Part shown: in pieces, positions 23,835 to 33,386 of the stretch
Numbering within the stretch: the stretch's first letter is position 1
Layout: each line of letters starts with the position of its first letter
Source of the DNA: Neptuniibacter marinus
GTDB taxonomy: Bacteria > Pseudomonadota > Gammaproteobacteria > Pseudomonadales > Balneatricaceae
Assembly (NCBI RefSeq): GCF_001597725.1
Contig: NZ_LUTR01000001.1
Span: 124,001-188,000, forward strand
Reading direction: 5' to 3'
Length of the DNA stretch: 64,000 nucleotides
Position numbers and translations under genes: made by a program
The notes under the pieces: model-generated
The model's input: the letters and a program-made list of their open reading frames with translations, nothing else
Database searches by the model: none
What the model was told of the DNA's origin: nothing

Positions 23835-26030
23835 TTACTTACTGGTATGGCTAAAAACTCCGCACCAATCAGCGGGGAGCGTAGCATCTTTATATTCAGC
23901 AATACGGTGCAGATAAATCCGTGCCATTGTATCTTCTGTAGCTTGACATAGATAAGCCTCAAAAATATCCTGAGCCTCATCCCACTGTTTTGTCGAATAG
24001 GCCTGAATACCTTTTTGGAATAGATCGACTGCGTTTTTTTCATGTTGTGTGCACTGTTCACGTAACCCTATAGGCTCTAGAACATCCACCGCCTCATTAC
24101 GACCTTTAACCTGCACTCTATCTAATTTACGGTATAGGTACTCAGGTACTTTTTGCGCTAACTCACCACTTACAAGCAACGGCGTACCATAATATTTGGT
24201 CAGCCCTTCCAAACGTGCACCTAAATTAACTGCATCTCCCATGACCGTATACGCCATACGGAAAGAGGAGCCCATATTACCCACATTCATTATTCCACTG
24301 TTGATACCCATACCTACACGAACCGCGGGTAACCCCTCACGTTCTAATTGCTGATTAAGTTCCGGCAGCAAAGCAAGCATCTCTAACGCGGCTTGCAAGG
24401 CATGACGAGCATGATCTTCATCTTTAAGCGGCGCTCCCCAAAAAGCCATCACAGCATCACCTATATACTTATCCACTGTGCCGCGCTGCTCATGAATAAC
24501 TTTAGTCATCCCCGTTAAATAGATATTCATTAAACGGGTTAATTGTTGAGGCGTCAGCTGCTCTGAGAGGCTGGTAAAACCCCGAACATCTGAGAAAAAC
24601 ACACTCATCTCTCGACTTTCACCTGAAAGCTGTACTGATTGGTCCTGTTGACTTAACTCTTCCACCACCTCGGGCGGAATATATTGTCCGAACTGATTCG
24701 CCAATTGGGCTATATTTCGGGTTTCAAAAAAGTAACCTGTCGTTTGCTGAAAAAGGTATAAAACACTTATTAAGATCAAGGTATAACCCAAAGGGATAAC
24801 CCATAGTAACTGCTGCCAAGCATAGAGATTAAGGGCGATGACCACCCCACCAATAGCCAGTGTGATAATCGTTGATAAAAATACGGATAATCGAGGAATA
24901 ACAATCGATAAGAGTAGGCCGCAAAAAATAAGCTGAACAATCTCAACTCCGAGCGTGTAATCAGGTTGGTGCTGAAATCTCCCATCCAGCATGCCGGATA
25001 AAATATTGGCATGGACCTCCACTCCAGCGTAACGATTACTCATCGGTGTTACCCTAAGATCCAAAAGACCCGCCGCACTTGTTCCAACTAAAACAATCGT
25101 GCCCTCAAGTACCTCAGGATCAACAACCCCATTAATAATATCGGTTGCCGAAACGTAAGGAAAACTCCCTTGTGGACCTCGATAAGGAACCAGCACTGCG
25201 CTATGTTGATCAACAGGGATACGTATACCTGCTCCTTCAACGGCCACTAAAGCACTCCTCTCCTCTGTTGCATCCGTTTCAATAACCGGCAGCACCTGAT
25301 CTTCCTCAAACAACGCTAACAGCATCGCTAAGGCTAAGGATGGATAATATTGACCTTCAAAGCGCTGCAGTATAGGTACGCGTCGATAAACACCATCGGA
25401 ATCAACCATTGGATTATCAAAAAAGCCATTACGAACGCCCTTACTTTGTAGCGCATTCAAACTAGAGATCACACCGTTCGCTTCAGGAATAGGCAACTCA
25501 GCTAAAGCGGGATCTTCACCTATCACCGCTTTTCCTGGATGGCCTACTTGTAGCTGCTTAGTACTACGGTCAAACAGATAACCCAATACAACAGGCCTAT
25601 CAGCTATTACACGGGCAAAATGAGCATCCGAGTTAAGCGTTTTAAGCAGCGTAGTTACATCGTGATCGGTACTTTTATTTTCAAAAAACTGTTTAAGCTC
25701 AACTAAATCAATACTTTGATCCGCTTCTGAAAACACCATATCAAAGCCTACGATGGCCACACCATAGTTATCAAATAACTGATCAACCATACGTGCTAAC
25801 TTTGAACGATTCCATGGCCAGCGCCCTTCCGCAGCAAGGCTTTTTTCATCAATATCAACAATAACAATACGCGGATCTTCCTCTTTGGAAAGAAACTGAC
25901 GTAAACGTAAGTCATAAAGATCATGTTCAAAGCGTTCAAATAACTCAGGACGATCGCCAGTCACCACAGGAACTATCATTAGAACGGTGAGTAGAATGCC
26001 CAACAATGTTCTGATTTTTCTTTGTCTCAT
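23835..26030 (-). CDS. CHASE2-domain adenylate/guanylate cyclase
   Basis: A 731-residue membrane cyclase. An N-terminal TM is followed by a periplasmic CHASE2 sensor (about 30-330; 'VIVDIDEKSLAAEGRWPWNR', 'TIVLVGTSAAGLLDLRVTP'), three TM helices (about 345-435) and a class III cyclase domain (about 470-650). Metal-binding Asp residues are seen in 'FFSDVRGFTS' and 'YIGDAVMAFWG', and 'GDAVNLGARLEGLTKYYGTPLLVS' follows. A short helical C-terminal part resembles TPR ('KGIQAYSTKQWDEAQDIFEAYL'). Product is probably cAMP. CHASE2 cyclases often neighbour FecR-domain genes, and FecR genes lie 1.2-5 kb away here. It is divergent from the metallo-beta-lactamase-fold phosphodiesterase candidate. Confidence 0.93.
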   Translation of the reverse strand: MRQRKIRTLLGILLTVLMIVPVVTGDRPELFERFEHDLYDLRLRQFLSKEEDPRIVIVDIDEKSLAAEGRWPWNRSKLARMVDQLFDNYGVAIVGFDMVFSEADQSIDLVELKQFFENKSTDHDVTTLLKTLNSDAHFARVIADRPVVLGYLFDRSTKQLQVGHPGKAVIGEDPALAELPIPEANGVISSLNALQSKGVRNGFFDNPMVDSDGVYRRVPILQRFEGQYYPSLALAMLLALFEEDQVLPVIETDATEERSALVAVEGAGIRIPVDQHSAVLVPYRGPQGSFPYVSATDIINGVVDPEVLEGTIVLVGTSAAGLLDLRVTPMSNRYAGVEVHANILSGMLDGRFQHQPDYTLGVEIVQLIFCGLLLSIVIPRLSVFLSTIITLAIGGVVIALNLYAWQQLLWVIPLGYTLILISVLYLFQQTTGYFFETRNIAQLANQFGQYIPPEVVEELSQQDQSVQLSGESREMSVFFSDVRGFTSLSEQLTPQQLTRLMNIYLTGMTKVIHEQRGTVDKYIGDAVMAFWGAPLKDEDHARHALQAALEMLALLPELNQQLEREGLPAVRVGMGINSGIMNVGNMGSSFRMAYTVMGDAVNLGARLEGLTKYYGTPLLVSGELAQKVPEYLYRKLDRVQVKGRNEAVDVLEPIGLREQCTQHEKNAVDLFQKGIQAYSTKQWDEAQDIFEAYLCQATEDTMARIYLHRIAEYKDATLPADWCGVFSHTSK

Positions 26031-26487
26031 TGACTACTCAGCAACAGTTTTACAATGCGTAACTATGGAAGATCACTCCATTCTGCATACGCTTTATTAG
26101 ATTTGTACTGTATAAAAATAACAGTTTTATTTGCGCACGACAGCTATAAAGCAAGTCAAATGTTGAACTTCCGCTACAGAGTCGAATATAGAAAGCGCAC
26201 ACCTTTTTATAACCTGAAATTTCAAACTGATTCATTTGCTGCAACGGACTAATATCTGTATCTTGAATAACCGTTGGCGTTTATATAAAACCGTTGTATT
26301 CAGCAAAAATTTTGTTTCACCAAAAAGTGCGTAGCTTCAGTGCCTTAGCTTGATATATTGTTAGCAAGCTATCAATTAATTATGAACAAAATTGCTGCAT
26401 TCTTTCTGCTGTCGCTTTTATCATACCCAACTACCATAATGTACATAGTAGTGTACTTAATTTAGATAGCCACAGCTGAGGTGGAAC
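26031..26487. other. Divergent promoter region between cyclase and phosphodiesterase candidate
   Basis: About 460 bases, AT-rich, without a supported gene; short frames on both strands overlap each other and lack ribosome sites. A dyad GTACA-N6-TGTAC at 26441-26456, about 30 bases before the phosphodiesterase start, is a possible operator. A repeated AACCGTTG element occurs near 26268-26297. Confidence 0.4.
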
Positions 26488-27255
26488 GTGAAGATCGACG
26501 TGTTAGGTTGTAGTGGCGGTATAGGTCAAGGCTTAAAAACTACAACATTTTTGGTAGATGATTCGTTACTGCTCGATGCAGGTACAGGTCTCGAACTACT
26601 AACAATGGAGCGTATGTTAAAAATACGCGATGTTATCATTACCCATGCACATATAGACCATATTATCGGCCTGCCTCTCATGCTTGCCACTATCTTTGAT
26701 CAGCATAAAGAGCCTCTAAATATTTATGCACGTCCTGAAGTTATTGATGCCTTGAAACAGCATATCTTTAACTGGACTATTTGGCCCGATTACACTTGCC
26801 TGCCTGAAGGGTCGCCTATTATCCGCCTGCACAAGATCAAAAAAGGCGACAAGCTCTCTCTACAAGACAAAAACATCGAAGTGCTACCCGCGCAGCACCC
26901 TACTCCAACGGTTGGCTATTTAATATCTGACTCAAACGCATCTTTTGCGTTTACCGGCGATTCAGGTATTAACGATGAACTTTGGCCTATATTAAATGAT
27001 CGCAAACCGGATTTACTGATTATTGATGTCTCGTTTACCGACGAGATAGATGAGCTTGCTCGCTTAAGTGGGCACTTAACCCCAAGCCACTTACGAGAGC
27101 AATTAGCCCAGCTAAACCATGATTGCAAAATCATGATCACCCATTTAAAGCCTGGGTTTGAAGACACCATTATGCAACAGTGTCATCAACTATTGCCTGA
27201 TAAACAGATTTATCGTTTGCATCACAACCAGATAATTAACCTAAGCTCTCCTTAA
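26488..27255 (+). CDS. Metallo-beta-lactamase-fold hydrolase, class II cyclic-nucleotide phosphodiesterase-like
   Basis: 255 residues. The metal motif His53-x-His55-x-Asp57-His58 (THAHIDHI) is present, with further ligands expected in 'PAQHPTPTVGY', 'FTGDSG' and 'MITHLKPG'. The family is either class II 3',5'-cyclic nucleotide phosphodiesterase (CpdP/PDE2-like) or a related MBL hydrolase of the RNase Z/ElaC side. The short 'VLGCSGGIG' start and 'LLLDAGTGLE' fit the former. It is divergent from the CHASE2 cyclase, so it may balance cAMP made by that enzyme. GTG start with GAGG upstream. Substrate assignment is inference. Confidence 0.85.
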   Translation: MKIDVLGCSGGIGQGLKTTTFLVDDSLLLDAGTGLELLTMERMLKIRDVIITHAHIDHIIGLPLMLATIFDQHKEPLNIYARPEVIDALKQHIFNWTIWPDYTCLPEGSPIIRLHKIKKGDKLSLQDKNIEVLPAQHPTPTVGYLISDSNASFAFTGDSGINDELWPILNDRKPDLLIIDVSFTDEIDELARLSGHLTPSHLREQLAQLNHDCKIMITHLKPGFEDTIMQQCHQLLPDKQIYRLHHNQIINLSSP

Positions 27256-27272
27256 GGCCTTTCTTGCCTAAG

Positions 27273-28835
27273 TTATGGAGAGGACTCCCCTTCAAGAAAA
27301 ATAGTACCATTGATGCTGGACGATACGCCGGTCAATCCATTCACCCCTTCAGCAGCATAACTTGTGACAGCACCTTCCGCATTATCACCCACAAAATCGA
27401 TACTCATATGACCGGAAAGATCAGTAGACACAACACCAGCACCGCAGGTTAGTCCGCTACAGGTACCGGTTAATGCAACCTCTTCACCATTTAATACACT
27501 ACTTAAGTTCAAATCAGCACTCGCAGCTTCGCGCAACTCATAAGAATTGCCCAATATATCGGCTTCAACGCCTATTTCTAGTAACTTTTGCCCATCAAAA
27601 TCGACTCGAAAGTAGGTCCCACTATATACATGCCCACCCGTGCCAGTGACTGTTGAAAAATCATTCAATGTACCTGTGGCGCCCGTTTCGTTTTGTGGGC
27701 TTGTATATCCACCATGCGTAGCGTCATATCGATAAACAAAATCGCCTGTTTTATTTGTAATAACCGAATCTGGGGTCAAATCATCACTGTACATAAAATG
27801 AAAGCTACCCGATGTGACCGTCGGAAAACCATTTTCCACTACTGTATAACCACTCCCCCAGCGCCCCCAACTAACTTCAGCAGTACCAACGGTCATTTCG
27901 TCTTGATCAAGCAAAACTCCCAAAATAGGCGGGCTAGATATAACACAAGGAGAGCAAGGATCGGACGACAAACTACTTTCATCGTTAAAGACGACACCCG
28001 TTACAACATCCCCACCACCCAACGTACGATCTATTGTAATATCCGCATTGCTGTCAGTACCTTCGACACTTCCTGCTGAGACATCCACACCTCCAAGCTT
28101 AACTTGCGAGAAAGCTAAAGCAACGACACTTTCATCCGATGCGGTTTCACCATTTCCTGTAGGATTAGGCGACGCTGCCACTGTAATTTGCTGTGTGCTC
28201 TCACTCTCCACCTGAGTAGCCGGAACAGAAACATCCTTACTGTCAAGGGAGCGACGAACCGTCGCCGGTGTCCTGAATATATTGATCGCCCCATCAGCGC
28301 CCACCAACTGAAAAGAGAAGCCTTTTGCTACATCACTGGCTCCCCCTTTATTAGCTACGTTAATCGCACCATTATTAACGCTCCCCTTGACCTCATCGCC
28401 CTGCTTATCAACGGTAAAGTCAGTACCACGAATACCGATTGTCGCCACAACCGCATCTAATGTGTAATCCTCTTTATCCACTTTACCTATCTGGCCAGAC
28501 AGCGTTCTCATACCGCCTTTTAATAACCGGTAAACGGCTTTTCCATCTTCAGGATTAGCCTCATCAAATTGATATTCAGCTATTTTAAATTCAGTACCCG
28601 GCTTTAATGATAAGCGCGCGCCATCGGTGAAGCGTATCTGTAAGCGTCCCGTATCTCCTGTCTTCAACAGGTCATCGGCATAAATGTCTACCTTGCGCTT
28701 TAAAACTCGCTGAGTGCCCTCAGACTCTGCCGTATTCTGACCAAAGCTCAGAATAACGGTACCTACGCTTTGAGGCGCAGCAGAAACAAAACTAGAAAAA
28801 AGAATAAATAGAGCCGCCGTGACATAGGTTTTCAT
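27273..28835 (-). CDS. FecR-domain secreted protein with long C-terminal beta-rich region
   Basis: 520 residues with a signal peptide (ending FVSA|APQ). The FecR domain spans about residues 45-165 ('KRKVDIYADDLLKTGDTGRLQIRFTD', 'VYRLLKGGMRTLSGQI', 'DAVVATIGIRGTDFTV'). Unlike classical FecR it has no cytoplasmic anti-sigma part and no sigma-factor gene is adjacent, so it is an exported FecR-fold protein. A Ser/Thr-rich linker leads to a Gly-rich beta region (about 320-520) whose end ('IDFVGDNAEGAVTSYAAEGVNG') faintly resembles barrel domains of TbpB-like surface lipoproteins. It lies 10 bases downstream of a SLAM-like outer-membrane protein gene on the same strand, and a second FecR gene precedes that. 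Possibly exported or surface-displayed through the barrel. Confidence 0.85.
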   Translation of the reverse strand: MKTYVTAALFILFSSFVSAAPQSVGTVILSFGQNTAESEGTQRVLKRKVDIYADDLLKTGDTGRLQIRFTDGARLSLKPGTEFKIAEYQFDEANPEDGKAVYRLLKGGMRTLSGQIGKVDKEDYTLDAVVATIGIRGTDFTVDKQGDEVKGSVNNGAINVANKGGASDVAKGFSFQLVGADGAINIFRTPATVRRSLDSKDVSVPATQVESESTQQITVAASPNPTGNGETASDESVVALAFSQVKLGGVDVSAGSVEGTDSNADITIDRTLGGGDVVTGVVFNDESSLSSDPCSPCVISSPPILGVLLDQDEMTVGTAEVSWGRWGSGYTVVENGFPTVTSGSFHFMYSDDLTPDSVITNKTGDFVYRYDATHGGYTSPQNETGATGTLNDFSTVTGTGGHVYSGTYFRVDFDGQKLLEIGVEADILGNSYELREAASADLNLSSVLNGEEVALTGTCSGLTCGAGVVSTDLSGHMSIDFVGDNAEGAVTSYAAEGVNGLTGVSSSINGTIFLEGESSP

Positions 28836-28845
28836 AGTCTAAATC

Positions 28846-30150
28846 TCACTGAAAGTTATAACGCAAACCCAGCATTACTTGCTGGCGGTCATATTCATAA
28901 AGCTCAATATTCGAGCCTATATCGGTAAAACTATAATTAGCTAACACTGTCCAAGAGGGCGCGACCATCCACTCCATATTCACATTAAACATAGTAAAAT
29001 CATCCCTACGCTTAATATTATAGATCCAATCTTTACCTTTATATTCGCTGCGTTGATAAGTAATAGCGGGTGTCAATTTAATATCGCTAGTAGGCGATAG
29101 CTGAATCCCTAAGTTCCCGCCGTGGAAAACCCGGTCAACTTGGCCATTTGCTAAAATACCCGCGGTTTTTGGATTTTCTGTTCCGGCAAAAGCACTGATA
29201 AAATAAAGAGGACGCCAGCCACCCTCCCCTGCATAGATATAGCTTGCACCTACATTACTCAGGGTTGCATCTTTCCATGACTGGTCATCATAAGCGAGGT
29301 CATTGGCCCCTACGAAAAACTTCATGACCGAACGTTTACTAAGCTGCTTACTCCACGTGCCTGTGATACCAAACATGTCGCGGTAGTTGTTATTGGCTAA
29401 CTGGTACTTTTGTAGGTTGAAGTTGAATTGAAATTGATTAGCTTCACCTTTCCATATATGCCCAGCACTTAAATTAATATTATTGTAGTCTTGCTCATCT
29501 TCGCTATCGTAAATACGCGAATCGACATTGGCACTAAACACAAGCGCATTGTCGGGATTGTAAGCATGCTCAACACTCGACCCAACCCTGACTTGCGCAT
29601 ATGAATCGCCACGACCTAATGCGTTGTCACTCAATATGACCACATTGGTTTGTCCGCCGGGACCTGAATTTATATTTGAGTCGTAACCTGCCCACAGCTC
29701 GACAAAGCTCTTAAATTTAGTCGGTGAAATTGACGTTTTTTCTGTAATCAGGGTCAGAAACTGCTGAATACGCGCGCGGACTACATCGGGTGGATTTTCT
29801 GCATCAACCTGCTGAAATAACACCTGCGCTCTTTCATATTGAGCGATCAAATAATAACCACGTGCCAGTTCCAACGTCGCTAGCGAGTTTTTAGGTTCCA
29901 ACATATGAACACGCTCAAGAGCAAAAATACCTTCACTAAGATGCCCACTATCAATGGCTGCTACGCCATACTGAAAATCAAACGCAGGGTCACCTTCCAT
30001 CTCATCAAGGTTATCAAGCGATAACTGGTAGGCTTTTACAGACTCTCCTTTCTCAAGCAGTTGGGATACATCACTGATGACATCGGCCATTGCCGTTACT
30101 GACAAACACATAAAATTCAGCATTATACAGAGGGATAATTTCCTGAACAC
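28846..30150 (-). CDS. TPR plus outer-membrane beta-barrel protein (SLAM/DUF560-like)
   Basis: About 434 residues from the GTG at 30150, which has CAGGAG six bases upstream; an upstream TTG (30186) would only prepend residues before the signal peptide. The signal peptide ends SVTAMA|DVI. Residues about 25-150 are TPR-like helices ('GIFALERVHMLEPKNSLATLELARGYYLIAQYERAQVLFQQV'). The rest alternates beta strands ending in Phe ('RQQVMLGLRYNFQ'), as in outer-membrane barrels. This TPR+barrel layout is that of surface lipoprotein assembly modulator (SLAM)-type proteins. It sits between two FecR-domain genes, so a role in exporting or anchoring them is a reasonable guess. Confidence 0.85.
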   Translation of the reverse strand: MFRKLSLCIMLNFMCLSVTAMADVISDVSQLLEKGESVKAYQLSLDNLDEMEGDPAFDFQYGVAAIDSGHLSEGIFALERVHMLEPKNSLATLELARGYYLIAQYERAQVLFQQVDAENPPDVVRARIQQFLTLITEKTSISPTKFKSFVELWAGYDSNINSGPGGQTNVVILSDNALGRGDSYAQVRVGSSVEHAYNPDNALVFSANVDSRIYDSEDEQDYNNINLSAGHIWKGEANQFQFNFNLQKYQLANNNYRDMFGITGTWSKQLSKRSVMKFFVGANDLAYDDQSWKDATLSNVGASYIYAGEGGWRPLYFISAFAGTENPKTAGILANGQVDRVFHGGNLGIQLSPTSDIKLTPAITYQRSEYKGKDWIYNIKRRDDFTMFNVNMEWMVAPSWTVLANYSFTDIGSNIELYEYDRQQVMLGLRYNFQ

Positions 30151-30262
30151 TGACGACTCCTGAGCAAGATTATAAGTGGTTTTCAAACACTATTAGTTTA
30201 AGGCTAACAGCTATATAAAGACGATACATCTACAATTTTAATAAAACTTAGCGCTTTTTTTG

Positions 30263-31006
30263 TTACTGATATTGTGGTGGTAACGCTCTAGAGTTCAAAA
30301 CCTCTGTCGCAGGAATGTTTTTATCATTAACACCATCGATTAAAACAGGCCCTAGGTCTTTAACTGTTTCAAAAATATCGAAAGGGGTGCCTTTCATCTC
30401 TATTCGGCTCTCCCTACTTGCTAAGAAGAAGTAATTTCCAGCGGAAACAGGCGCATTACTAAAATCATTTTCTACAACGATTTCCCCCTCCAATACATAG
30501 CCGTACAGCCCCATTATGCCCTGTGTATCTTTTTGGCAGGCGCTATCGCAGTAGAAAAGCGTGTAATGTGTGCCTCGAACCCCAATAGTGGCTATAGGTG
30601 TATGTACTTGGTAGTGCTCCACATTAGTATGACTAATCGCACCGGTAATGGTCCGCAGTCCACCTTTTAATAGGCGATAAACTGAGTTCCCCGTTTCCGG
30701 TGTATCTTTATTAAATTGGTAGGTTTCAACACTGAATACAGTTTTTTCTCGCAAAGAGAAACGGGAACTATCACTAAAACGCAATTGAAGCTGCCCTTTA
30801 GGCCCCGTTGAGATTAAATCCTGCGTATATATGCTAGATTTACGTTTGAGATCACGACTAGGTTGCTGAGGCAGTTGGGCCTTATTCCCCCCTATACTTA
30901 AAACAACTACGGCCGCTTCTTGAGCCGCAGCCACACTCAGGTTTGAACCGATTGCATTCATTAATAGCACCGCTGAAAATATCAATACTCTAGAGAGCCG
31001 TGCCAT
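30263..31006 (-). CDS. FecR-domain secreted protein, short form
   Basis: 247 residues with a signal peptide (ending SVAAAQEA near residue 30) and one FecR domain: 'KRKSSIYTQDLISTGPKGQLQLRFSD', 'VYRLLKGGLRTITGAI' and 'HTPIATIGVRGTHYTL'. It is clearly paralogous to the N-terminal part of the 520-residue FecR protein, but lacks the C-terminal beta region and has two Cys in 'YCDSACQK'. An AAGGAA ribosome site precedes the ATG. First gene of a three-gene set (short FecR, TPR-barrel, long FecR) read toward the left. No sigma factor accompanies it. Confidence 0.88.
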   Translation of the reverse strand: MARLSRVLIFSAVLLMNAIGSNLSVAAAQEAAVVVLSIGGNKAQLPQQPSRDLKRKSSIYTQDLISTGPKGQLQLRFSDSSRFSLREKTVFSVETYQFNKDTPETGNSVYRLLKGGLRTITGAISHTNVEHYQVHTPIATIGVRGTHYTLFYCDSACQKDTQGIMGLYGYVLEGEIVVENDFSNAPVSAGNYFFLASRESRIEMKGTPFDIFETVKDLGPVLIDGVNDKNIPATEVLNSRALPPQYQ

Positions 31007-31048
31007 GATTTTTTCCTTGTTTTAAACTGTCGTCAAATCGATAAAAAA

Positions 31049-33070
31049 TCAACTAACAAATGTATGTTGTTTTAATTTCTGCAATTCATCGCGATACCGC
31101 GCTGCAACTTCAAAATCTAGATTTTTAGCTGCTTCATACATTTTATCTTCGATGCGTGTCATCGCTTTTGATAACTCTTTAACTGACATCAGTGATGGAT
31201 CTATTTGATATTCACCCGTCTGCTCCGCAACCTTCTTCGCCGTTCGTGTTGCTTTGCGGCCTGGGATCGTACTCGCTCCTTCCATAATATCAGCGACCGA
31301 CTTCGTAATACCTTTAGGCACAATCCCGCGCTCTTCATTATAAGCAATCTGCTTATCTCGACGTCGCTGGGTTTCATCTATTGCCCTTTGCATTGAACCA
31401 GTTATGCGATCAGCATATAAAATAGCGCGCCCATTAACATTTCGAGCCGCACGTCCAATGGTCTGAATCAACGACGTTTCTGAACGGAGGAAACCCTCTT
31501 TATCAGCATCAAGTATAGTCACTAAAGACACTTCAGGCATATCAATACCCTCTCGAAGTAAATTAATGCCGACTAAGACATCAAATTCACCAATCCGAAG
31601 GTCTCGAATAATTTCTACACGCTCAACCGTATCTATATCGGAATGAAGGTACCGAACTCTAACCCCGTGCTCATCGAGGTATTCAGTCAGATCCTCAGCC
31701 ATACGCTTTGTCAGCACAGTGACGATAATACGCTCTTTTTTAGCGACAACTTTATGTATCTCTGATAACAGGTCATCCACTTGAGTTGAAGCAGGCCGAA
31801 CCTCAACTTCTGGATCAATCAATCCCGTCGGGCGCACCACCTGTTCAACAATCGCTTGTTGATTAGCAGCCTCGTATTTACTCGGTGTCGCAGATACAAA
31901 AATCATTTGAGGGGACTCTTCCTCCCACTCTTCAAATTTCATCGGTCGATTATCTAATGCAGAAGGTAGACGAAAACCATACTCAACCAGCGTCTCTTTA
32001 CGTGAACGGTCTCCACGATACATCGCCCCGATTTGCGGCACAGTGACATGAGATTCATCCAGTACAAGCAAGGCATTATCCGGCAGATAATCAAATAGGG
32101 TCGGTGGCGCGGCTCCCGGCTCTCTACCAGAAAGGTAGCGGGAATAGTTCTCGATACCGGAGCAATATCCAAGCTCCATGATCATCTCCATATCGTAGAG
32201 GGTACGCTGCTCTAGTCTTTGCGCCTCAACTAACTTTTGATTATCACGCAGCTGTTTTAATCGCTCTCGTAGCTCATCTTTAATTTTCTCAACTGCCGCC
32301 AACAAGGTTTCACGGGGGGTTACATAATGGGACTTAGGGTAAATGGTAGCACGGGGAACCCGACGTAGTATTTCGCCGGTCAATGGATCAAAATAGCTGA
32401 TCTCTTCAATCTCTTCATCGAACAGCTGTATACGGATCGCTTCCTGCTCTGATTCTGCGGGGAATACATCGATAACCTCCCCTTTTACGCGGTAAGTACC
32501 ACGGTGTAGTTCCACATCATTACGGGTGTATTGCAATTCAGCTAAACGACGCAATACGGCACGCTGGTCAATAATATCGCCCCGATCTATATGTAACATC
32601 ATGCCGAGGTACAATTTCGGATCACCTAAACCATAGATAGCAGAAACTGTAGCAACAATAATGGCATCATCCCGTTCCAACAAGGCTTTGGTTGCTGAAA
32701 GCCGCATCTGCTCTATATGATCATTAATCGATGCGTCTTTTTCGATAAAGGTATCTGAGGAGGGAACATAAGCTTCGGGCTGGTAATAGTCATAGTAGGA
32801 AACAAAGTATTCAACCGAATTATCCGGAAAGAACTCCTTAAACTCACCGTAAAGCTGGGCTGCCAAGGTTTTGTTATGGGCCATCACAATCGTGGGGCGC
32901 TGAACTTGAGCTATGACATTGGCTATCGTAAAGGTTTTACCAGACCCCGTTACCCCCAAAAGTGTCTGTGAAGCTAAGCCCGACTGTATACCATCAACGA
33001 GTTCTGCAATTGCTTGCGGCTGATCGCCCGCCGGAGCGAATTGCGAATGAACTTTAAAGCGCTCTTTCAT
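31049..33070 (-). CDS. uvrB: Excinuclease ABC subunit B
   Basis: DNA damage-recognition helicase of nucleotide excision repair; loads with UvrA and recruits UvrC. 673 residues, full length. Walker A 'GVTGSGKTF' lies near residue 40, the beta-hairpin region contains '[12 protein letters not shown]', and the helicase motifs 'DESHVT', '[10 protein letters not shown]' and 'QTIGRAARN' are present. The UvrC-binding UVR motif is at the C-terminus ('[28 protein letters not shown]'). No LexA box was found in the 316 bases upstream. The gene runs divergent to the aminotransferase. Confidence 0.98.
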   Translation of the reverse strand: MKERFKVHSQFAPAGDQPQAIAELVDGIQSGLASQTLLGVTGSGKTFTIANVIAQVQRPTIVMAHNKTLAAQLYGEFKEFFPDNSVEYFVSYYDYYQPEAYVPSSDTFIEKDASINDHIEQMRLSATKALLERDDAIIVATVSAIYGLGDPKLYLGMMLHIDRGDIIDQRAVLRRLAELQYTRNDVELHRGTYRVKGEVIDVFPAESEQEAIRIQLFDEEIEEISYFDPLTGEILRRVPRATIYPKSHYVTPRETLLAAVEKIKDELRERLKQLRDNQKLVEAQRLEQRTLYDMEMIMELGYCSGIENYSRYLSGREPGAAPPTLFDYLPDNALLVLDESHVTVPQIGAMYRGDRSRKETLVEYGFRLPSALDNRPMKFEEWEEESPQMIFVSATPSKYEAANQQAIVEQVVRPTGLIDPEVEVRPASTQVDDLLSEIHKVVAKKERIIVTVLTKRMAEDLTEYLDEHGVRVRYLHSDIDTVERVEIIRDLRIGEFDVLVGINLLREGIDMPEVSLVTILDADKEGFLRSETSLIQTIGRAARNVNGRAILYADRITGSMQRAIDETQRRRDKQIAYNEERGIVPKGITKSVADIMEGASTIPGRKATRTAKKVAEQTGEYQIDPSLMSVKELSKAMTRIEDKMYEAAKNLDFEVAARYRDELQKLKQHTFVS

Positions 33071-33386
33071 AGCATAACCATGTGAAGATAAAACTCCGCA
33101 TTATATCCCACTCCCTTTTATTTTGAGCAGTTATTTCCCCTACAAAGAACATAATCGAAGCAATAAAGTTTCCTTTAATAGAATTATGATCAATATATTG
33201 ATCTAAAAAGGCGTTTTTTAACCAAAACAGGATTCATGATGGCTTTTCTTTGCTGTATTATTAGCGGGTTTGGGGACGTCTGATGTAGTTTTTGCTTTGC
33301 AATACCTACACTGATTAATATCGCCACCTGCTGATGCGCCCCTTTCATATCACTTATACAAGCAGGTAATTTTTGAGGATTTAGGC
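33071..33386. other. Divergent promoter region between uvrB and aminotransferase
   Basis: 316 AT-rich bases without a gene. A perfect 16-base palindrome GATCAATATATTGATC lies at 33188-33203, a candidate operator. No match to the CTGT-N8-ACAG LexA box was found. Confidence 0.5.

Noticed and set aside
26050..26252. Two overlapping short frames on opposite strands in the cyclase/phosphodiesterase gap
   Set aside because: Mutually overlapping, no ribosome sites; the region is better read as a divergent promoter region.
27693..28460. Plus-strand frames inside the long FecR gene
   Set aside because: Shadows of a coding gene with clear signal peptide and FecR domain on the other strand.
33071..33386. 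LexA (SOS) box for uvrB
   Set aside because: Searched for CTGT-N8-ACAG by eye; the closest stretch (CTGTATTATTAG) lacks the second half.
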